From Bacteroides sp. (GTDB lineage Bacteria; Bacteroidota; Bacteroidia; Bacteroidales; Bacteroidaceae), in NCBI GenBank assembly GCA_021203515.1, contig JAJQAY010000043.1, positions 1-45,116 of the forward strand: a DNA stretch of 45,116 bases. Direction: 5' to 3'. Under the pieces are notes generated by a model, which searched no databases, was not told the origin of the DNA, and worked only from the letters and a program-made list of their open reading frames with translations. Within the stretch, counting starts at the first letter, position 1, and each line of letters starts with the position of its first letter. A program made the translations under genes and the position numbers. Shown piece after piece: positions 36,193 to 45,061 of the stretch.

Positions 36193-37749
36193 TTATTTAT
36201 AACCTTCGTTTTGTACCAAGTTGGAATTGCTGTTCAAATCCTTATCAGGTATAGGGAAAAGATTAAAATGAGAGTCTACACCTCTACCATCTTTTATGCC
36301 ACCCTTCCAAGACCATAAATAAGAATCAGTAGTAAATTTGCCAAAGCGGATCAAATCAGAACGGCGCCATCCTTCCAAATACAATTCACAACCACGTTCT
36401 CTTAATATATCATCCAACGTATAAGACGTAACTGTAGACAAACCAGCCCTTTGACGAACCAAAGACAAAGCAGCAGCTCCTTCAGTTTCAGTTACTTCCG
36501 TAGCACCCCTCTTAGCACATTCAGCCAGCATTAACAAGGCATCTGCATAACGGAATACTCCGAAATCCGTATCAACGAAACCAGGATTGGAGCCCGGTGT
36601 ACCGTCACTTCTCATATTGGTAAACTTTGTGAAAGCATAACCATGTTGGAAGTTTGAAATATCATCAATTTCTTTCTGTTGTTCGGTAGTGAAGAACATG
36701 GAACGATTATCACCTGTAACAAACGTATCATAGAATTCGGGAGTCGTACGAATACCTGACCAACCGGAAGAGATACCAAAAGAGGCAGCATCCATCTTTC
36801 CACCGACAGCAGCAAAAATCAGGAAGTTGGTTACACCGTAACCTTGCGTATAATTACCATCCTGCTCTACGGCAAACATGATTTCATCAGTACATTTATC
36901 GTTATCGGCCATAAACAGTTCTGCATACTTAGGATGCAAAGAGTAACCGTCGTTCTGAATATCCTTACATACCTTTGCACACTCGTTGTATTTGCTTGTA
37001 CCGGTGTAAACTTCAGCATTCAGATACAATTTAGCCAAAATCATGCGTGTAGCTCCTTTGTCAATTCTGCCATATGCATTCTGATGGGCAGCTTTCAATG
37101 CACTACCGTCACTTACCAAGTCTTTCAACTCTGCTTCAAGCCAATCAAACAAATCACTACGTGTAATACGTTGAGGATTAGTAGAACCTACTGCCGATGT
37201 TTCATCTGCAAAAGGAACATTCCCGAACATGTCAATAGCATGATAATAAGACAATGCTCTTAAGGCACGAGCTTCTGCTATATAAGTAGCTTTCTCGGAA
37301 AAATCAATAGAAGAAGCATTTGCCTGGCGAATAAATTCATTGCACATTGCTACCTGATAGAAAATACGATAATATAGAGCAGTAACGAAAGCATCGGAAG
37401 AAGTCCATGCCAATCCGTGCAGGTCTTGGATAGTCAGGTCATTCCAGCCTATTACACATTCGTCCGTCGTATATTCATTCAAATGGAAAATACCACGGAA
37501 GTACTGGCTCAGTCCACTGTCCAAACCAGAGATGTTTGAATCTCCATCAGGACCATAAGAACCGCTGGTTGCAAAACCTGTATAGCACTGTGCCAGAAAA
37601 GCTTCAAAATCATCCTGACTTGTCAAAGCTTTATCCGCTGTATTCAGGTTGGGGTCAATAGGCGTAACATTCAAATCGCCTACGCAAGATGTTGTCACAA
37701 GACCGGAGGACAACAAAAACGTGAATATTAGTTTTTTATATAGTTTCAT
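36193..37749 (-). CDS. SusD/RagB-family glycan-binding lipoprotein
   Basis: 518 residues with a lipoprotein signal ending LVTTSCVGD. N-terminal SusD-like TPR scaffold (ALTSQDDFEAFLAQCYTGF, FIRQANASSIDFSEKATYIAEARALRALSYYHAIDMFGNVPFADE) and the RagB/SusD C-terminal half (FRYADALLMLAECAKRGATE, ILRERGCELYLEGWRRSDLIRFGKF). It caps the SusC barrel and delivers oligosaccharides. It follows the susC-like gene by 24 bp. Surface residues that decide the ligand cannot be read from sequence alone; the GH13 context suggests an alpha-glucan. Confidence 0.95.
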   Translation of the reverse strand: MKLYKKLIFTFLLSSGLVTTSCVGDLNVTPIDPNLNTADKALTSQDDFEAFLAQCYTGFATSGSYGPDGDSNISGLDSGLSQYFRGIFHLNEYTTDECVIGWNDLTIQDLHGLAWTSSDAFVTALYYRIFYQVAMCNEFIRQANASSIDFSEKATYIAEARALRALSYYHAIDMFGNVPFADETSAVGSTNPQRITRSDLFDWLEAELKDLVSDGSALKAAHQNAYGRIDKGATRMILAKLYLNAEVYTGTSKYNECAKVCKDIQNDGYSLHPKYAELFMADNDKCTDEIMFAVEQDGNYTQGYGVTNFLIFAAVGGKMDAASFGISSGWSGIRTTPEFYDTFVTGDNRSMFFTTEQQKEIDDISNFQHGYAFTKFTNMRSDGTPGSNPGFVDTDFGVFRYADALLMLAECAKRGATEVTETEGAAALSLVRQRAGLSTVTSYTLDDILRERGCELYLEGWRRSDLIRFGKFTTDSYLWSWKGGIKDGRGVDSHFNLFPIPDKDLNSNSNLVQNEGYK

Positions 37750-37773
37750 ATTAGATCATTCTTTAAATTGTTA

Positions 37774-40773
37774 TTAGAAATCGAATTTAACACCTAATAT
37801 AAAGGTTCTGGGTCTCGGATAAATATTGTTATCTATTCCGTCGAAGATTTCAGGATCCAAGCCTTTATACTTAGAGATTGTGCACACATTCTGTACCGTG
37901 AAATATAAATTCAAATTCATAGTACGATCCTTTGCCTTAACCAAATCCTTGAATGTATAACCTAAAGTTACGTTATCCAACTTAAAGAAAGAAGCATTGT
38001 GCAAATAATAATCAGACAAGTATTGCGCTTGCTCAAAATTGGTATGAACGGCACTGTTCATTCTGTTTGATACAAAGTTATTCGTCCACAAATCCGCCCA
38101 CATCTCATTATCGGATGAAACATTATCATAAACCCAGTTACCGATATTGGCATGTGCCGAAGCTGCCAAAGTCCAATTCTGATAGCTCAATGTAGTATTG
38201 AAACCCATCGTTACATCCGGAGCCGGCTTATGAGCAAAGTATTTATCGTCAGAATTAATCTTACCATCCTTGTTACGGTCTACGTAAGCTCCTTCAATAG
38301 GTTTGCCGTTCTTGTCATAAATCTGTTCGTAAACATAGAATGAAGATGTAGGATAGCCAACCTGGTGCATCTGAATATTGTTGCCGGTACCACCACTGAT
38401 ACCTCCGGTTTCAACACCAGAGCTATCACTTTCAACTGCTGTCAATTTTGTAATCTTATTCTTATTCCATGCAACATTAGCCCCAATTATCCAATTCCAG
38501 TCTTTGGTTTGAACAGGGATAGCATTGATTTCAAATTCAATACCCGTATTCTCCAAGTCACCAATATTGGAAGTCAGATAGTTTGTCAGGTTAGACAAAG
38601 CCGATACCGGAGTATAGTTAATCAAATCTTCTGTTTTACGATAGTAGAAGTCAATACCACCACTAATTCTTCCATTCAGGAAACCATAGTCCAAACCGGC
38701 ATTCCAAGTCGTTGTAGTTTCCCACTTCAAATCGGCATTGTATCCCAGTGCAGTGATAGGTGTGATCAGTTTGTCGCCAAAATAGTACTGACTTCCCAGC
38801 AAGTTTGTATAATAGGTAGCCAAAGTCGGATAATTACCGGCATTCAAATCCTGCTGACCTGTCTGTCCCCAGCTTAAGCGCAATTTCAAATTAGAAAGAA
38901 CTTTATTATCTTTCAGGAAACTTTCGTTAGCGATGTTCCAACCCAAAGCAACAGACGGGAATAAACCCCACTTATTATTCTGGAAACGTGATGTACCATC
39001 GCGACGCACTGTGAAAGTAAACATATACTTATCCGAGTACGTGTAATTGGCACGTCCGAAGAAAGAAACCAAATAATATTCGGTTCTTGAAATAGACTCA
39101 GACAATTTCTGCGTTCTATCGTTCTGCTTCACAGCCAGCGAGTTGGAAGATGTATAGAAGTGTTGCCAGGAATAACCGGCCATAGCATCCACATGATGAT
39201 CGCCAAAAGCATGGTTGTAATTGAAATAGGTTTCCAATGTCTGGTCGCGTCTCATAAAGTCATAATCGCTATGATAGCCCGAACCTGACTCAAGTGTAGA
39301 GTGTAAAGACTGCTCTGATCCTTCCGGAGTATCAACATGTCCATTGCTCTTCGAGAAGTCTAAACCTACGTTCATATTGAAACGTAAATCTTCAAAACCA
39401 TGGAACTTATAGTCCAATTGAGCATTACCGATGAAGCGTTTAGCAGTTGACATGTCATCTCTCTCATCAAGGAGTGCAACCGGATTCATTGTTGCCATTG
39501 TGTTACAGTTGCCAGTCAAATCACGCCACATATAATAACCATGATTTCCTGTTCCTGCCAAAGAGTTGTCATAAACAGGTTGAGTAGGGTCCATATGAAT
39601 AGCTGCACCAATAGCGTCCTGATTAGCAAAAGTATTATCGGTATAAACGCCTTTTGCATTCATATTAATAGTCAAATGCTTATCAAGCAACTGGGGAGTT
39701 AAGTTCAAAGAAACAGTACCACGGTTCATTTTAGAACGTTTCAAGACACCTTCCTGACTCAAGAAACCACCGGATACACGATAAGGAAGACTGCCGGCTT
39801 CTCCTAAGCCCACTTGACCGTTCAAACTCAAATTAGCTTCATAAGTCTGAGCCAATTGATAAATCTCTTTCTGCCAATCCGTATTCTCATCACCCAGAGC
39901 AGCGTAAGCATCAGAGTCTTTACCTGAATGTGCAGCCACCGCTAAACGCAGGAGGTCAGCATCCATTACATCTACATACTGAGGTACTTGGCTCAACGAT
40001 GCAGAAAAGTCTAAATCTATTCTAGGCAGTGAGCTACCACCTTTCGCACCTTTCTTGGTAGTGATTACAATAACACCATTGGATGCACGCGAACCGTAAA
40101 TAGCAGTTGCTGAAGCATCTTTCAATACAGTAAAGCTCTCAATATCATTCGGATTGATGCTTGACAAGGGGTCTCCCATACCACTAATACTTTCATTACT
40201 TATCGGAAGGCCATCTACAACAATCAACGGATCATTGGTAGCTGACAAGGAGGAGCCTCCACGGATACGGATGGTAGAAGCAGAACCCGGTTGACCACTA
40301 CCAGAGGTAATAACAACACCAGCAGACTTACCTCTCAACAAATCAGCCGGAGAAGTTATTACACCTTTGTTTATCTGATCGGCTTTCACGGTAGATACAG
40401 AACCGGTCAAGTCATCCTTCTTTACCGTACCATAACCAATCACAACCACCGCATCCAATAATTGGGAATCATCTTGCAATGTAACATTCATCAGAGGAGT
40501 AGCTTTCACTTCTTGCGTAGTGTAGCCGATGAAAGAAACTGAGATTTTAGCGCCTTTAGGCACATTCAACGTAAAATTACCATCAAGATCGGTAATTGTA
40601 CCATTAGAAGTATTTGCTACTTCTACTACATTTGCGCCAATAACAGGCTCACCGGTGGCATCTTTTACATGCCCTTTCACGGTAATTTGCTGTGCATAAA
40701 CGCCAACTGACAAGAACAACCATAACAATAGGGGAAGAATCATTCGGTAGATTCTAAAATTTACTTGCTTCAT
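37774..40773 (-). CDS. SusC/RagA-family TonB-dependent outer-membrane transporter
   Basis: The start at 40773 (MKQVNFRIYRMILPLLLW) is chosen over an upstream ATG at 40797, giving 999 residues and a signal peptide ending VGVYAQ. Then a carboxypeptidase-regulatory-like domain (ITVKGHVKDATGEPVIGANV), the plug with DAVVVIGYGTVKKDDLTGSV, and the C-terminal barrel ending FILGVKFDF. There is no N-terminal anti-sigma-interaction domain, so control is not through an ECF sigma factor pair; the LacI-type site upstream fits that. It imports oligosaccharides with its SusD partner. TSS-proximal elements are at 40878-40885. Confidence 0.96.
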   Translation of the reverse strand: MKQVNFRIYRMILPLLLWLFLSVGVYAQQITVKGHVKDATGEPVIGANVVEVANTSNGTITDLDGNFTLNVPKGAKISVSFIGYTTQEVKATPLMNVTLQDDSQLLDAVVVIGYGTVKKDDLTGSVSTVKADQINKGVITSPADLLRGKSAGVVITSGSGQPGSASTIRIRGGSSLSATNDPLIVVDGLPISNESISGMGDPLSSINPNDIESFTVLKDASATAIYGSRASNGVIVITTKKGAKGGSSLPRIDLDFSASLSQVPQYVDVMDADLLRLAVAAHSGKDSDAYAALGDENTDWQKEIYQLAQTYEANLSLNGQVGLGEAGSLPYRVSGGFLSQEGVLKRSKMNRGTVSLNLTPQLLDKHLTINMNAKGVYTDNTFANQDAIGAAIHMDPTQPVYDNSLAGTGNHGYYMWRDLTGNCNTMATMNPVALLDERDDMSTAKRFIGNAQLDYKFHGFEDLRFNMNVGLDFSKSNGHVDTPEGSEQSLHSTLESGSGYHSDYDFMRRDQTLETYFNYNHAFGDHHVDAMAGYSWQHFYTSSNSLAVKQNDRTQKLSESISRTEYYLVSFFGRANYTYSDKYMFTFTVRRDGTSRFQNNKWGLFPSVALGWNIANESFLKDNKVLSNLKLRLSWGQTGQQDLNAGNYPTLATYYTNLLGSQYYFGDKLITPITALGYNADLKWETTTTWNAGLDYGFLNGRISGGIDFYYRKTEDLINYTPVSALSNLTNYLTSNIGDLENTGIEFEINAIPVQTKDWNWIIGANVAWNKNKITKLTAVESDSSGVETGGISGGTGNNIQMHQVGYPTSSFYVYEQIYDKNGKPIEGAYVDRNKDGKINSDDKYFAHKPAPDVTMGFNTTLSYQNWTLAASAHANIGNWVYDNVSSDNEMWADLWTNNFVSNRMNSAVHTNFEQAQYLSDYYLHNASFFKLDNVTLGYTFKDLVKAKDRTMNLNLYFTVQNVCTISKYKGLDPEIFDGIDNNIYPRPRTFILGVKFDF

Positions 40774-40877
40774 GCATTTAAAAATTAAAGTTAACAATAT
40801 TAATTACCTATATATAATCGAAAATAAATTCCGTCCTTTCGCTCTAACGTTCTTCAAGTACTCATAGCATGACGCAA

Positions 40878-40885
40878 CAAAAATA
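40878..40885 (-). promoter_or_regulatory. Bacteroides -7 element of the susC-like gene
   Basis: The minus strand reads TATTTTTG, about 105 bp before the ATG at 40773. No good -33 TTTG is present, as expected for a promoter that needs an activator. Its upstream edge is 62.5 bp from the operator centre at 40947/40948. Confidence 0.55.
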
Positions 40886-40939
40886 TGCTATAATAATTTA
40901 GTAAAGTACATGGAAAGCACAAAATGTGAAGTTTGGACA

Positions 40940-40955
40940 GCGCAAACGATTGCAC
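40940..40955. promoter_or_regulatory. LacI-type operator upstream of the susC-like gene
   Basis: GCGCAAACGATTGCAC, a near palindrome around a central CG, shares AAACG(A/T)TTGC with two other sites in this locus. Confidence 0.7.
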
Positions 40956-40982
40956 GCAATTGCATTTCTGGTATTTCCCTCA

Positions 40983-41045
40983 AAAAAAGACATCACCAAT
41001 TGCTCTACTGCCCTTCAACAAAGGGGATAGAGGCAACTGGTGATG
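40983..41045 (-). terminator. Terminator of the GH53 gene
   Basis: A long imperfect stem (CATCACCAATTGC... at 40991 on, with ...GGCAACTGGTGATG ending 41045) around a short loop, followed on the minus strand by seven Ts (40984-40990 region). It separates GH53 transcription from the susC-like operon. Confidence 0.75.
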
Positions 41046-41087
41046 ACCATAATGGCTTTATGTTTCTTTGAATTCAGATGATAATAA

Positions 41088-42197
41088 TCATTCACCGAAT
41101 GCATCCATAATAACAGTAGGACGCCCGTTTTCCGTGAAGGCTCCCAAGCGGTATTGGCTCGGCCTGCATTCCGGTTCCCAGTAGAACACGCCCTTGCAGT
41201 GACCGTCGGTATTCTCTTTACATTCCTTCAGGATGCGGGACAGTTGTCTCTTGCCTTCTGCCAGGACGGATGCACCTGGCAGCTTGCCGTTATCGTCGGC
41301 ACACTCCATGCCGGTTTCCACCACCATCACGTCGCAGTTGTACTTGGCACTTACTTTCTTGATATTGGCAATGCAGTCGGTGATTACGGCATCCGCCGAT
41401 GTATAGTTGAAATTCGTGTTTTGTATCGCCCAGTAGGGATAGAGCGACATACCTATCATGTCCCACTTGGCACCGTTATTCTTCAGAATATCCAGGTTCC
41501 AGTTGTAGAGGTCGTTATCGAAACCATTGTCTAAATGTACGATTACGATTGCATCCGCAAAAACCTTCTTCACCGCATCGTATCCTGCTGCAAACAGTCC
41601 GGCATATTGCTTCGGATTCTTGTGGGCATTGCCCGTATCCCATAAGAGACCATTACTGATTTCATTGCCCACCTGCACCCACCGGGGAGTGATGTGGTTG
41701 TCCTTCAGCAATTGCAACACCTCACGGGTGTGATTGGCTACATCAGTCTTCATCTGCTCGTAAGAGTGCGATTTCCATGCGGCGGGAATATTCTGCTTGC
41801 CCGGATCCGCCCACCAGTCGCTATAGTGGAAATCGACCATGATATCCATGCCCAGTGCCTTGGCTCTTTTGGCTTTTAGCAGCACATCCTCCTGGTTGCA
41901 CCAATTGTCATGTTCGCTCGGGTCCACCCATACACGGATGCGGATGGCGTCAAGACCGAGTTCCTTCATCAGCGCCGTGCATTCGCGCTTCTCGCCTTTG
42001 GCATTATAGAAGTTGTATCCCTTTGCCTCATATTCGGTACACCAACCGATGTCGGCACCTTTGGCAAAGGTGGAGGCTGTTCCCCCGGGAGTTTCGGGTT
42101 CGGGCGTCGGAACGACAGAGTCGCTGTTTTTACTGTCGCAAGCCATCAGCGAACAAGCTGCAAAGAGAGACAGTAAGGAAATCTTGAAGTAATTCAT
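41088..42197 (-). CDS. GH53 endo-beta-1,4-galactanase, secreted lipoprotein
   Basis: 369 residues with a lipoprotein signal ending SLMACDSK. GH53 hallmarks are FAKGADIGWCTEYEAKGYNF, AIRIRVWVDPSEHD, MVDFHYSDWWADPGKQ, WVQVGNEISNGLLW (acid/base Glu), MIGMSLYPYW and VMVVETGME (nucleophile Glu). The family cleaves beta-1,4-galactan side chains of pectin. Length is normal and every motif is intact. It is unusual here because all other hydrolases of the locus are alpha-glucan enzymes. It has its own promoter (TTTG 42275-42278, TATCTTTG 42248-42255) and terminator, and shares an upstream LacI-type site with the regulator gene. Confidence 0.93.
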   Translation of the reverse strand: MNYFKISLLSLFAACSLMACDSKNSDSVVPTPEPETPGGTASTFAKGADIGWCTEYEAKGYNFYNAKGEKRECTALMKELGLDAIRIRVWVDPSEHDNWCNQEDVLLKAKRAKALGMDIMVDFHYSDWWADPGKQNIPAAWKSHSYEQMKTDVANHTREVLQLLKDNHITPRWVQVGNEISNGLLWDTGNAHKNPKQYAGLFAAGYDAVKKVFADAIVIVHLDNGFDNDLYNWNLDILKNNGAKWDMIGMSLYPYWAIQNTNFNYTSADAVITDCIANIKKVSAKYNCDVMVVETGMECADDNGKLPGASVLAEGKRQLSRILKECKENTDGHCKGVFYWEPECRPSQYRLGAFTENGRPTVIMDAFGE

Positions 42198-42247
42198 GGC
42201 AGATTAAAATTTAATGGTTCCCGGTCACAAAAGCGTGAGAGTCGAGG

Positions 42248-42278
42248 CAAAGATATAATTTATCTATTAAACTTCAAA
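42248..42278 (-). promoter_or_regulatory. Promoter of the GH53 gene
   Basis: On the minus strand TTTG (42275-42278), a 19-bp spacer, then TATCTTTG (42248-42255): a full match to the Bacteroides consensus. The leader would be about 45 nt. Confidence 0.75.
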
Positions 42279-42311
42279 GAACATCCCATCTTTTCACTTC
42301 ACCAACGAAGC

Positions 42312-42327
42312 ATGCAATCGTTTGCAT
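42312..42327. promoter_or_regulatory. LacI-type operator shared by GH53 and lacI
   Basis: ATGCAATCGTTTGCAT, the best palindrome of the three (14 of 16 bases symmetric). Its centre is 64.5 bp from the GH53 -7 element on one side and 61.5 bp from the lacI -7 element on the other. Confidence 0.75.
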
Positions 42328-42380
42328 TATTCCTTAACTCAATAACCATCAAGCAAGAAGCCTTTATAACCGAATTCGTT

Positions 42381-42388
42381 TATTTTTG
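42381..42388 (+). promoter_or_regulatory. Bacteroides -7 element of the lacI-family gene
   Basis: TATTTTTG, 83 bp upstream of the ATG at 42472. No TTTG at the usual -33 distance. Confidence 0.5.
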
Positions 42389-42471
42389 CATCGGGATAAA
42401 AAATAAGCGCGCTTAGTTTTTGTGCTACTTTTTGTTTCCATTACCTTTGGCTGAAAATATAAATCATACTC

Positions 42472-43479
42472 ATGAATAAACCGCAGATAACCATTAAAGA
42501 TATTGCCCGGTCGCTGAACGTCTCTCCTTCCACTGTGTCGAGGGCACTCAAAGACAACCCGAACATCAGCCAGGATACCCGTGACCTCATCCATGCCTAC
42601 GCGCGCGAACATAATTACAAACCGAATACGCTAGCCGTCAACCTGCGTTCGAGCCGCAGCAGTACGATTGGTGTGTTTGTGCCGCAACTGGTGCATCATT
42701 TCTTTTCGTGTGTGCTGAGCGGGATTGAGACGGCGGCAGCCAAGGCCGGCTACAGCATTATCGTGGCCCAAAGCAACGAGTCGTATGAGCAGGAAGTAAA
42801 AATCGTACACTCTTTCCTTGCTGCCCGCGTCTGCGGAGTCATCGCATCGCTTGCCAAGGGTACCTCGCAATATGACCACTATCAGGAACTATTGAACAAT
42901 GATATACCTATCGTCTTTTACGACCGCATCTGCACCGGACTGAAAACCGAGCGGGTGGTGGTGGACGATTATGCCGGTTCTTTTGCCGCCATAGAATATA
43001 TGATACAGACCGGATGCAAACGCATCTTCTTCTATGGAGCTGCACCGCATCTGGAAATCACCAAGAACCGCCGCAACGGATACATGGATGCCATGAAGAA
43101 ATACAAAATTCCGGTAGACGACAGCATGATAAAGCTATGCGACACACGCGAACGCGCCATCGCCATCACCCCGGATTTATTGGAAAGCGAAAACCGACCC
43201 GACGGCTTCTTTGCGATTAACGATGAAACGGCTTCGGGTATATTGTATGCTTGCAAGCTAGTGGGGCTGAAAGTTCCGGACGAAGTCTCCATTTGCGGAT
43301 TTACCGACGGAGCCATTGCCCAGAGCACCGACCCGAAACTGACGACCGTGGAGCAGCATGGGGAGGAAGTGGGGAAAAGCGCCTTCAGCATTTTGATAGA
43401 CAAGCTGGAGGGTGGTGAAGAAAAAAGCGCCAATAAGATTATAAGAACGAACTTAGTAGTGAGAGGAACAACAAAATAA
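42472..43479 (+). CDS. LacI-family transcriptional regulator
   Basis: 335 residues. The N-terminal HTH is textbook LacI: ITIKDIARSLNVSPSTVSRALKD, then the hinge helix region KPNTLAVNLRSSRS. The periplasmic-binding-protein-like sensor core follows (TIGVFVPQLVHHFFSCVLSGIE, GVIASLAKG, IPIVFYDRI, VVVDDYAGSFAAIEYMI, GFFAINDETASGILYACK, ICGFTDG, LTTVEQHGEEVGKSAF). It probably senses a sugar released from the imported glycan. It is divergent from GH53, next to a sugar transporter, and close to matching operators, so it is the likely regulator of the whole locus. The same regulator type, not SusR, controls starch loci in many other Bacteroidota. Confidence 0.94.
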   Translation: MNKPQITIKDIARSLNVSPSTVSRALKDNPNISQDTRDLIHAYAREHNYKPNTLAVNLRSSRSSTIGVFVPQLVHHFFSCVLSGIETAAAKAGYSIIVAQSNESYEQEVKIVHSFLAARVCGVIASLAKGTSQYDHYQELLNNDIPIVFYDRICTGLKTERVVVDDYAGSFAAIEYMIQTGCKRIFFYGAAPHLEITKNRRNGYMDAMKKYKIPVDDSMIKLCDTRERAIAITPDLLESENRPDGFFAINDETASGILYACKLVGLKVPDEVSICGFTDGAIAQSTDPKLTTVEQHGEEVGKSAFSILIDKLEGGEEKSANKIIRTNLVVRGTTK

Positions 43480-43504
43480 TTAACCCTTAAACAGTGCCAC
43501 GCTA

Positions 43505-43568
43505 ATTAGCACATTTGTACATTAACACATTTGCACATTAGCATATTAGCACATTGGCACATTAACGT
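43505..43568. repeat. Eight tandem 8-bp units ATT(A/T)GCAC-like
   Basis: Eight units with exact 8-bp period, each beginning ATT: ATTAGCAC, ATTTGTAC, ATTAACAC, ATTTGCAC, ATTAGCAT, ATTAGCAC, ATTGGCAC, ATTAACGT. The array fills most of the gap between lacI and the MFS gene and ends 3 bp before the MFS start codon. Confidence 0.92.
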
Positions 43569-43571
43569 ATC

Positions 43572-44942
43572 ATGAAAGTAAAACCTGATTTGAGTTTCTG
43601 GAAGCTGTGGAATATAAGTTTTGGCTTCTTCGGCGTGCAGATTGCCTATGCTCTACAAAGTGCAAACATCAGCCGCATCTTTTCTACGTTGGGAGCAGAC
43701 CCGCACAACCTGAGTTATTTCTGGATATTGCCGCCGTTGGCGGGGATTATCGTGCAGCCCATCGTGGGAGCTGCGAGTGACAAGACCTGGACGCGCTTCG
43801 GGCGCCGTACCCCGTATTTGTTTATCGGGTCACTGGTGGCAGTGCTCGTCATGTGTCTGTTGCCCAACGCGGGTAGCTTCGGCATGGCAGTAAGCACGGC
43901 CATGATTTTCGGACTGGTATCACTGATGTTTCTGGATACCTCCATCAACATGGCAATGCAGCCTTTCAAGATGATGGTGGGCGACATGGTGAACGAGAAA
44001 CAGAAGGGGCTTGCCTACTCTATCCAGAGTTTCTTGTGCAACGCAGGCAGTCTTGTCGGTTATATGTTCCCGTTTATCTTTGCGTGGATAGGCATCAGCA
44101 ATACGGCTCCGCAAGGGGTTGTTCCCGACTCTGTGATTTATTCATTCTATATCGGAGCAGCCATTCTGATATTCTGCGTCATCTATACCACCGTCAAGGT
44201 GAAGGAGATGCCGCCCGCCGAATATGCCGAGTATCATGGCATCACGGAAGAGGAAGAGCACGAGAAGATTAATATGCTGAAGTTGCTGGTCAAAGCTCCA
44301 AAAGCCTTCTGGACGGTGGGATTGGTACAATTCTTCTGTTGGTTCGCCTTCATGTTCATGTGGACGTACACCAATGGAAGTATCGCTGCCAATGTATTCG
44401 ATGCACCGACTGTGGAACATCTGGTGAACGGTGTCGGCCGGGTAGTGCTCGACACCAAGAGCCTGCAATATCAGGAGGCAGCCAACTGGGTAGGCGTACT
44501 ATTTGCCGTGCAAGCCATCGGTTCGGTGATTTGGGCTATCTGTATCCCGATGTTCAAAGACCGCCGCTTCATTTATTCGCTCAGCCTCGTGCTAGGTGGC
44601 ATCGGATTTATATCCACCTACTTTGTGCACAACCAATATATGCTGTTCATCTCTTTCCTGCTCATCGGTTGCGCTTGGGCAGCGATGCTGGCATTGCCTT
44701 TCACCATCCTTACGAATGCGCTTTCGGGCGGACATATGGGTACATACCTCGGACTGTTCAACGGCACTATCTGCATTCCACAAATCGTTGCGGCAGCTCT
44801 GGGCGGAACAATTCTTGCCATCTTCACTCCGAAAGGTATGCTTGCTCCCGAAATCAATATGTTGGTTACGGCGGGTGTCATGCTGATTATCGGTGCTGTA
44901 TGCGTGTATCTGATTAAGGAGACGACGGGGGAAAAAGCATAA
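43572..44942 (+). CDS. GPH/SLC45-like MFS sugar transporter
   Basis: 456 residues with about 12 membrane helices. SFGFFGVQIAYALQSANISRIF, GIIVQPIVGAASDKTWTRFGRRTPYLFIG (MFS loop 2-3 motif) and LPFTILTNALSGGHMGTYLGLFNGTICIPQI are typical of the sucrose/maltose symporter group. It probably carries maltose or short maltodextrins across the inner membrane. The gene follows lacI by 92 bp, nearly all of it the 8-bp repeat array, so it may be cotranscribed with lacI. The substrate is inferred from context; galacto-oligosaccharides from the GH53 enzyme are an alternative. Confidence 0.88.
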   Translation: MKVKPDLSFWKLWNISFGFFGVQIAYALQSANISRIFSTLGADPHNLSYFWILPPLAGIIVQPIVGAASDKTWTRFGRRTPYLFIGSLVAVLVMCLLPNAGSFGMAVSTAMIFGLVSLMFLDTSINMAMQPFKMMVGDMVNEKQKGLAYSIQSFLCNAGSLVGYMFPFIFAWIGISNTAPQGVVPDSVIYSFYIGAAILIFCVIYTTVKVKEMPPAEYAEYHGITEEEEHEKINMLKLLVKAPKAFWTVGLVQFFCWFAFMFMWTYTNGSIAANVFDAPTVEHLVNGVGRVVLDTKSLQYQEAANWVGVLFAVQAIGSVIWAICIPMFKDRRFIYSLSLVLGGIGFISTYFVHNQYMLFISFLLIGCAWAAMLALPFTILTNALSGGHMGTYLGLFNGTICIPQIVAAALGGTILAIFTPKGMLAPEINMLVTAGVMLIIGAVCVYLIKETTGEKA

Positions 44943-44965
44943 CTTCACCGTCTGACGATTTATTT

Positions 44966-45001
44966 GAGAGCCTCTTTCCCGCATCTGGGAAGGAGGCTCT
45001 C
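44966..45001 (+). terminator. Terminator of the MFS transporter gene
   Basis: GAGAGCCTCTTTCCC (44966-44980) pairs with GGGAAGGAGGCTCTC (44987-45001) with one mismatch and a 6-nt loop, 23 bp after the stop. The following T run is weak. Confidence 0.7.
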
Positions 45002-45061
45002 GCTTATTAAGATGAAAATTTACGACCGTAAACTTTACGGCTGTAACATTATCACTACAAT

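Larger units (their letters stand above)
40774..41087. other. Gap between susC-like and GH53 genes
   Basis: 314 bp holding, on the minus strand and in order of transcription, the GH53 terminator, the LacI-type operator, a -7 element and a roughly 100-nt susC leader. A second small palindrome, GCAATTGC, is at 40956-40963 beside the operator. No open frame of note. Confidence 0.7.

Noticed and set aside
37774..40773. ECF sigma/anti-sigma control of the susC-like gene
   Set aside because: The protein lacks the N-terminal signalling extension and no sigma or anti-sigma genes are nearby.
30038..41087. Identity with the classical SusRABCDEFG starch locus
   Set aside because: There is no SusR-type regulator, the GH13 proteins differ in sequence and domain make-up from SusG, and a LacI regulator and GH53 are present instead.
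43505..43568. CRISPR or minisatellite coding repeat
   Set aside because: The unit is 8 bp with no spacers and no open frame crosses it; it is a simple tandem array in a leader.
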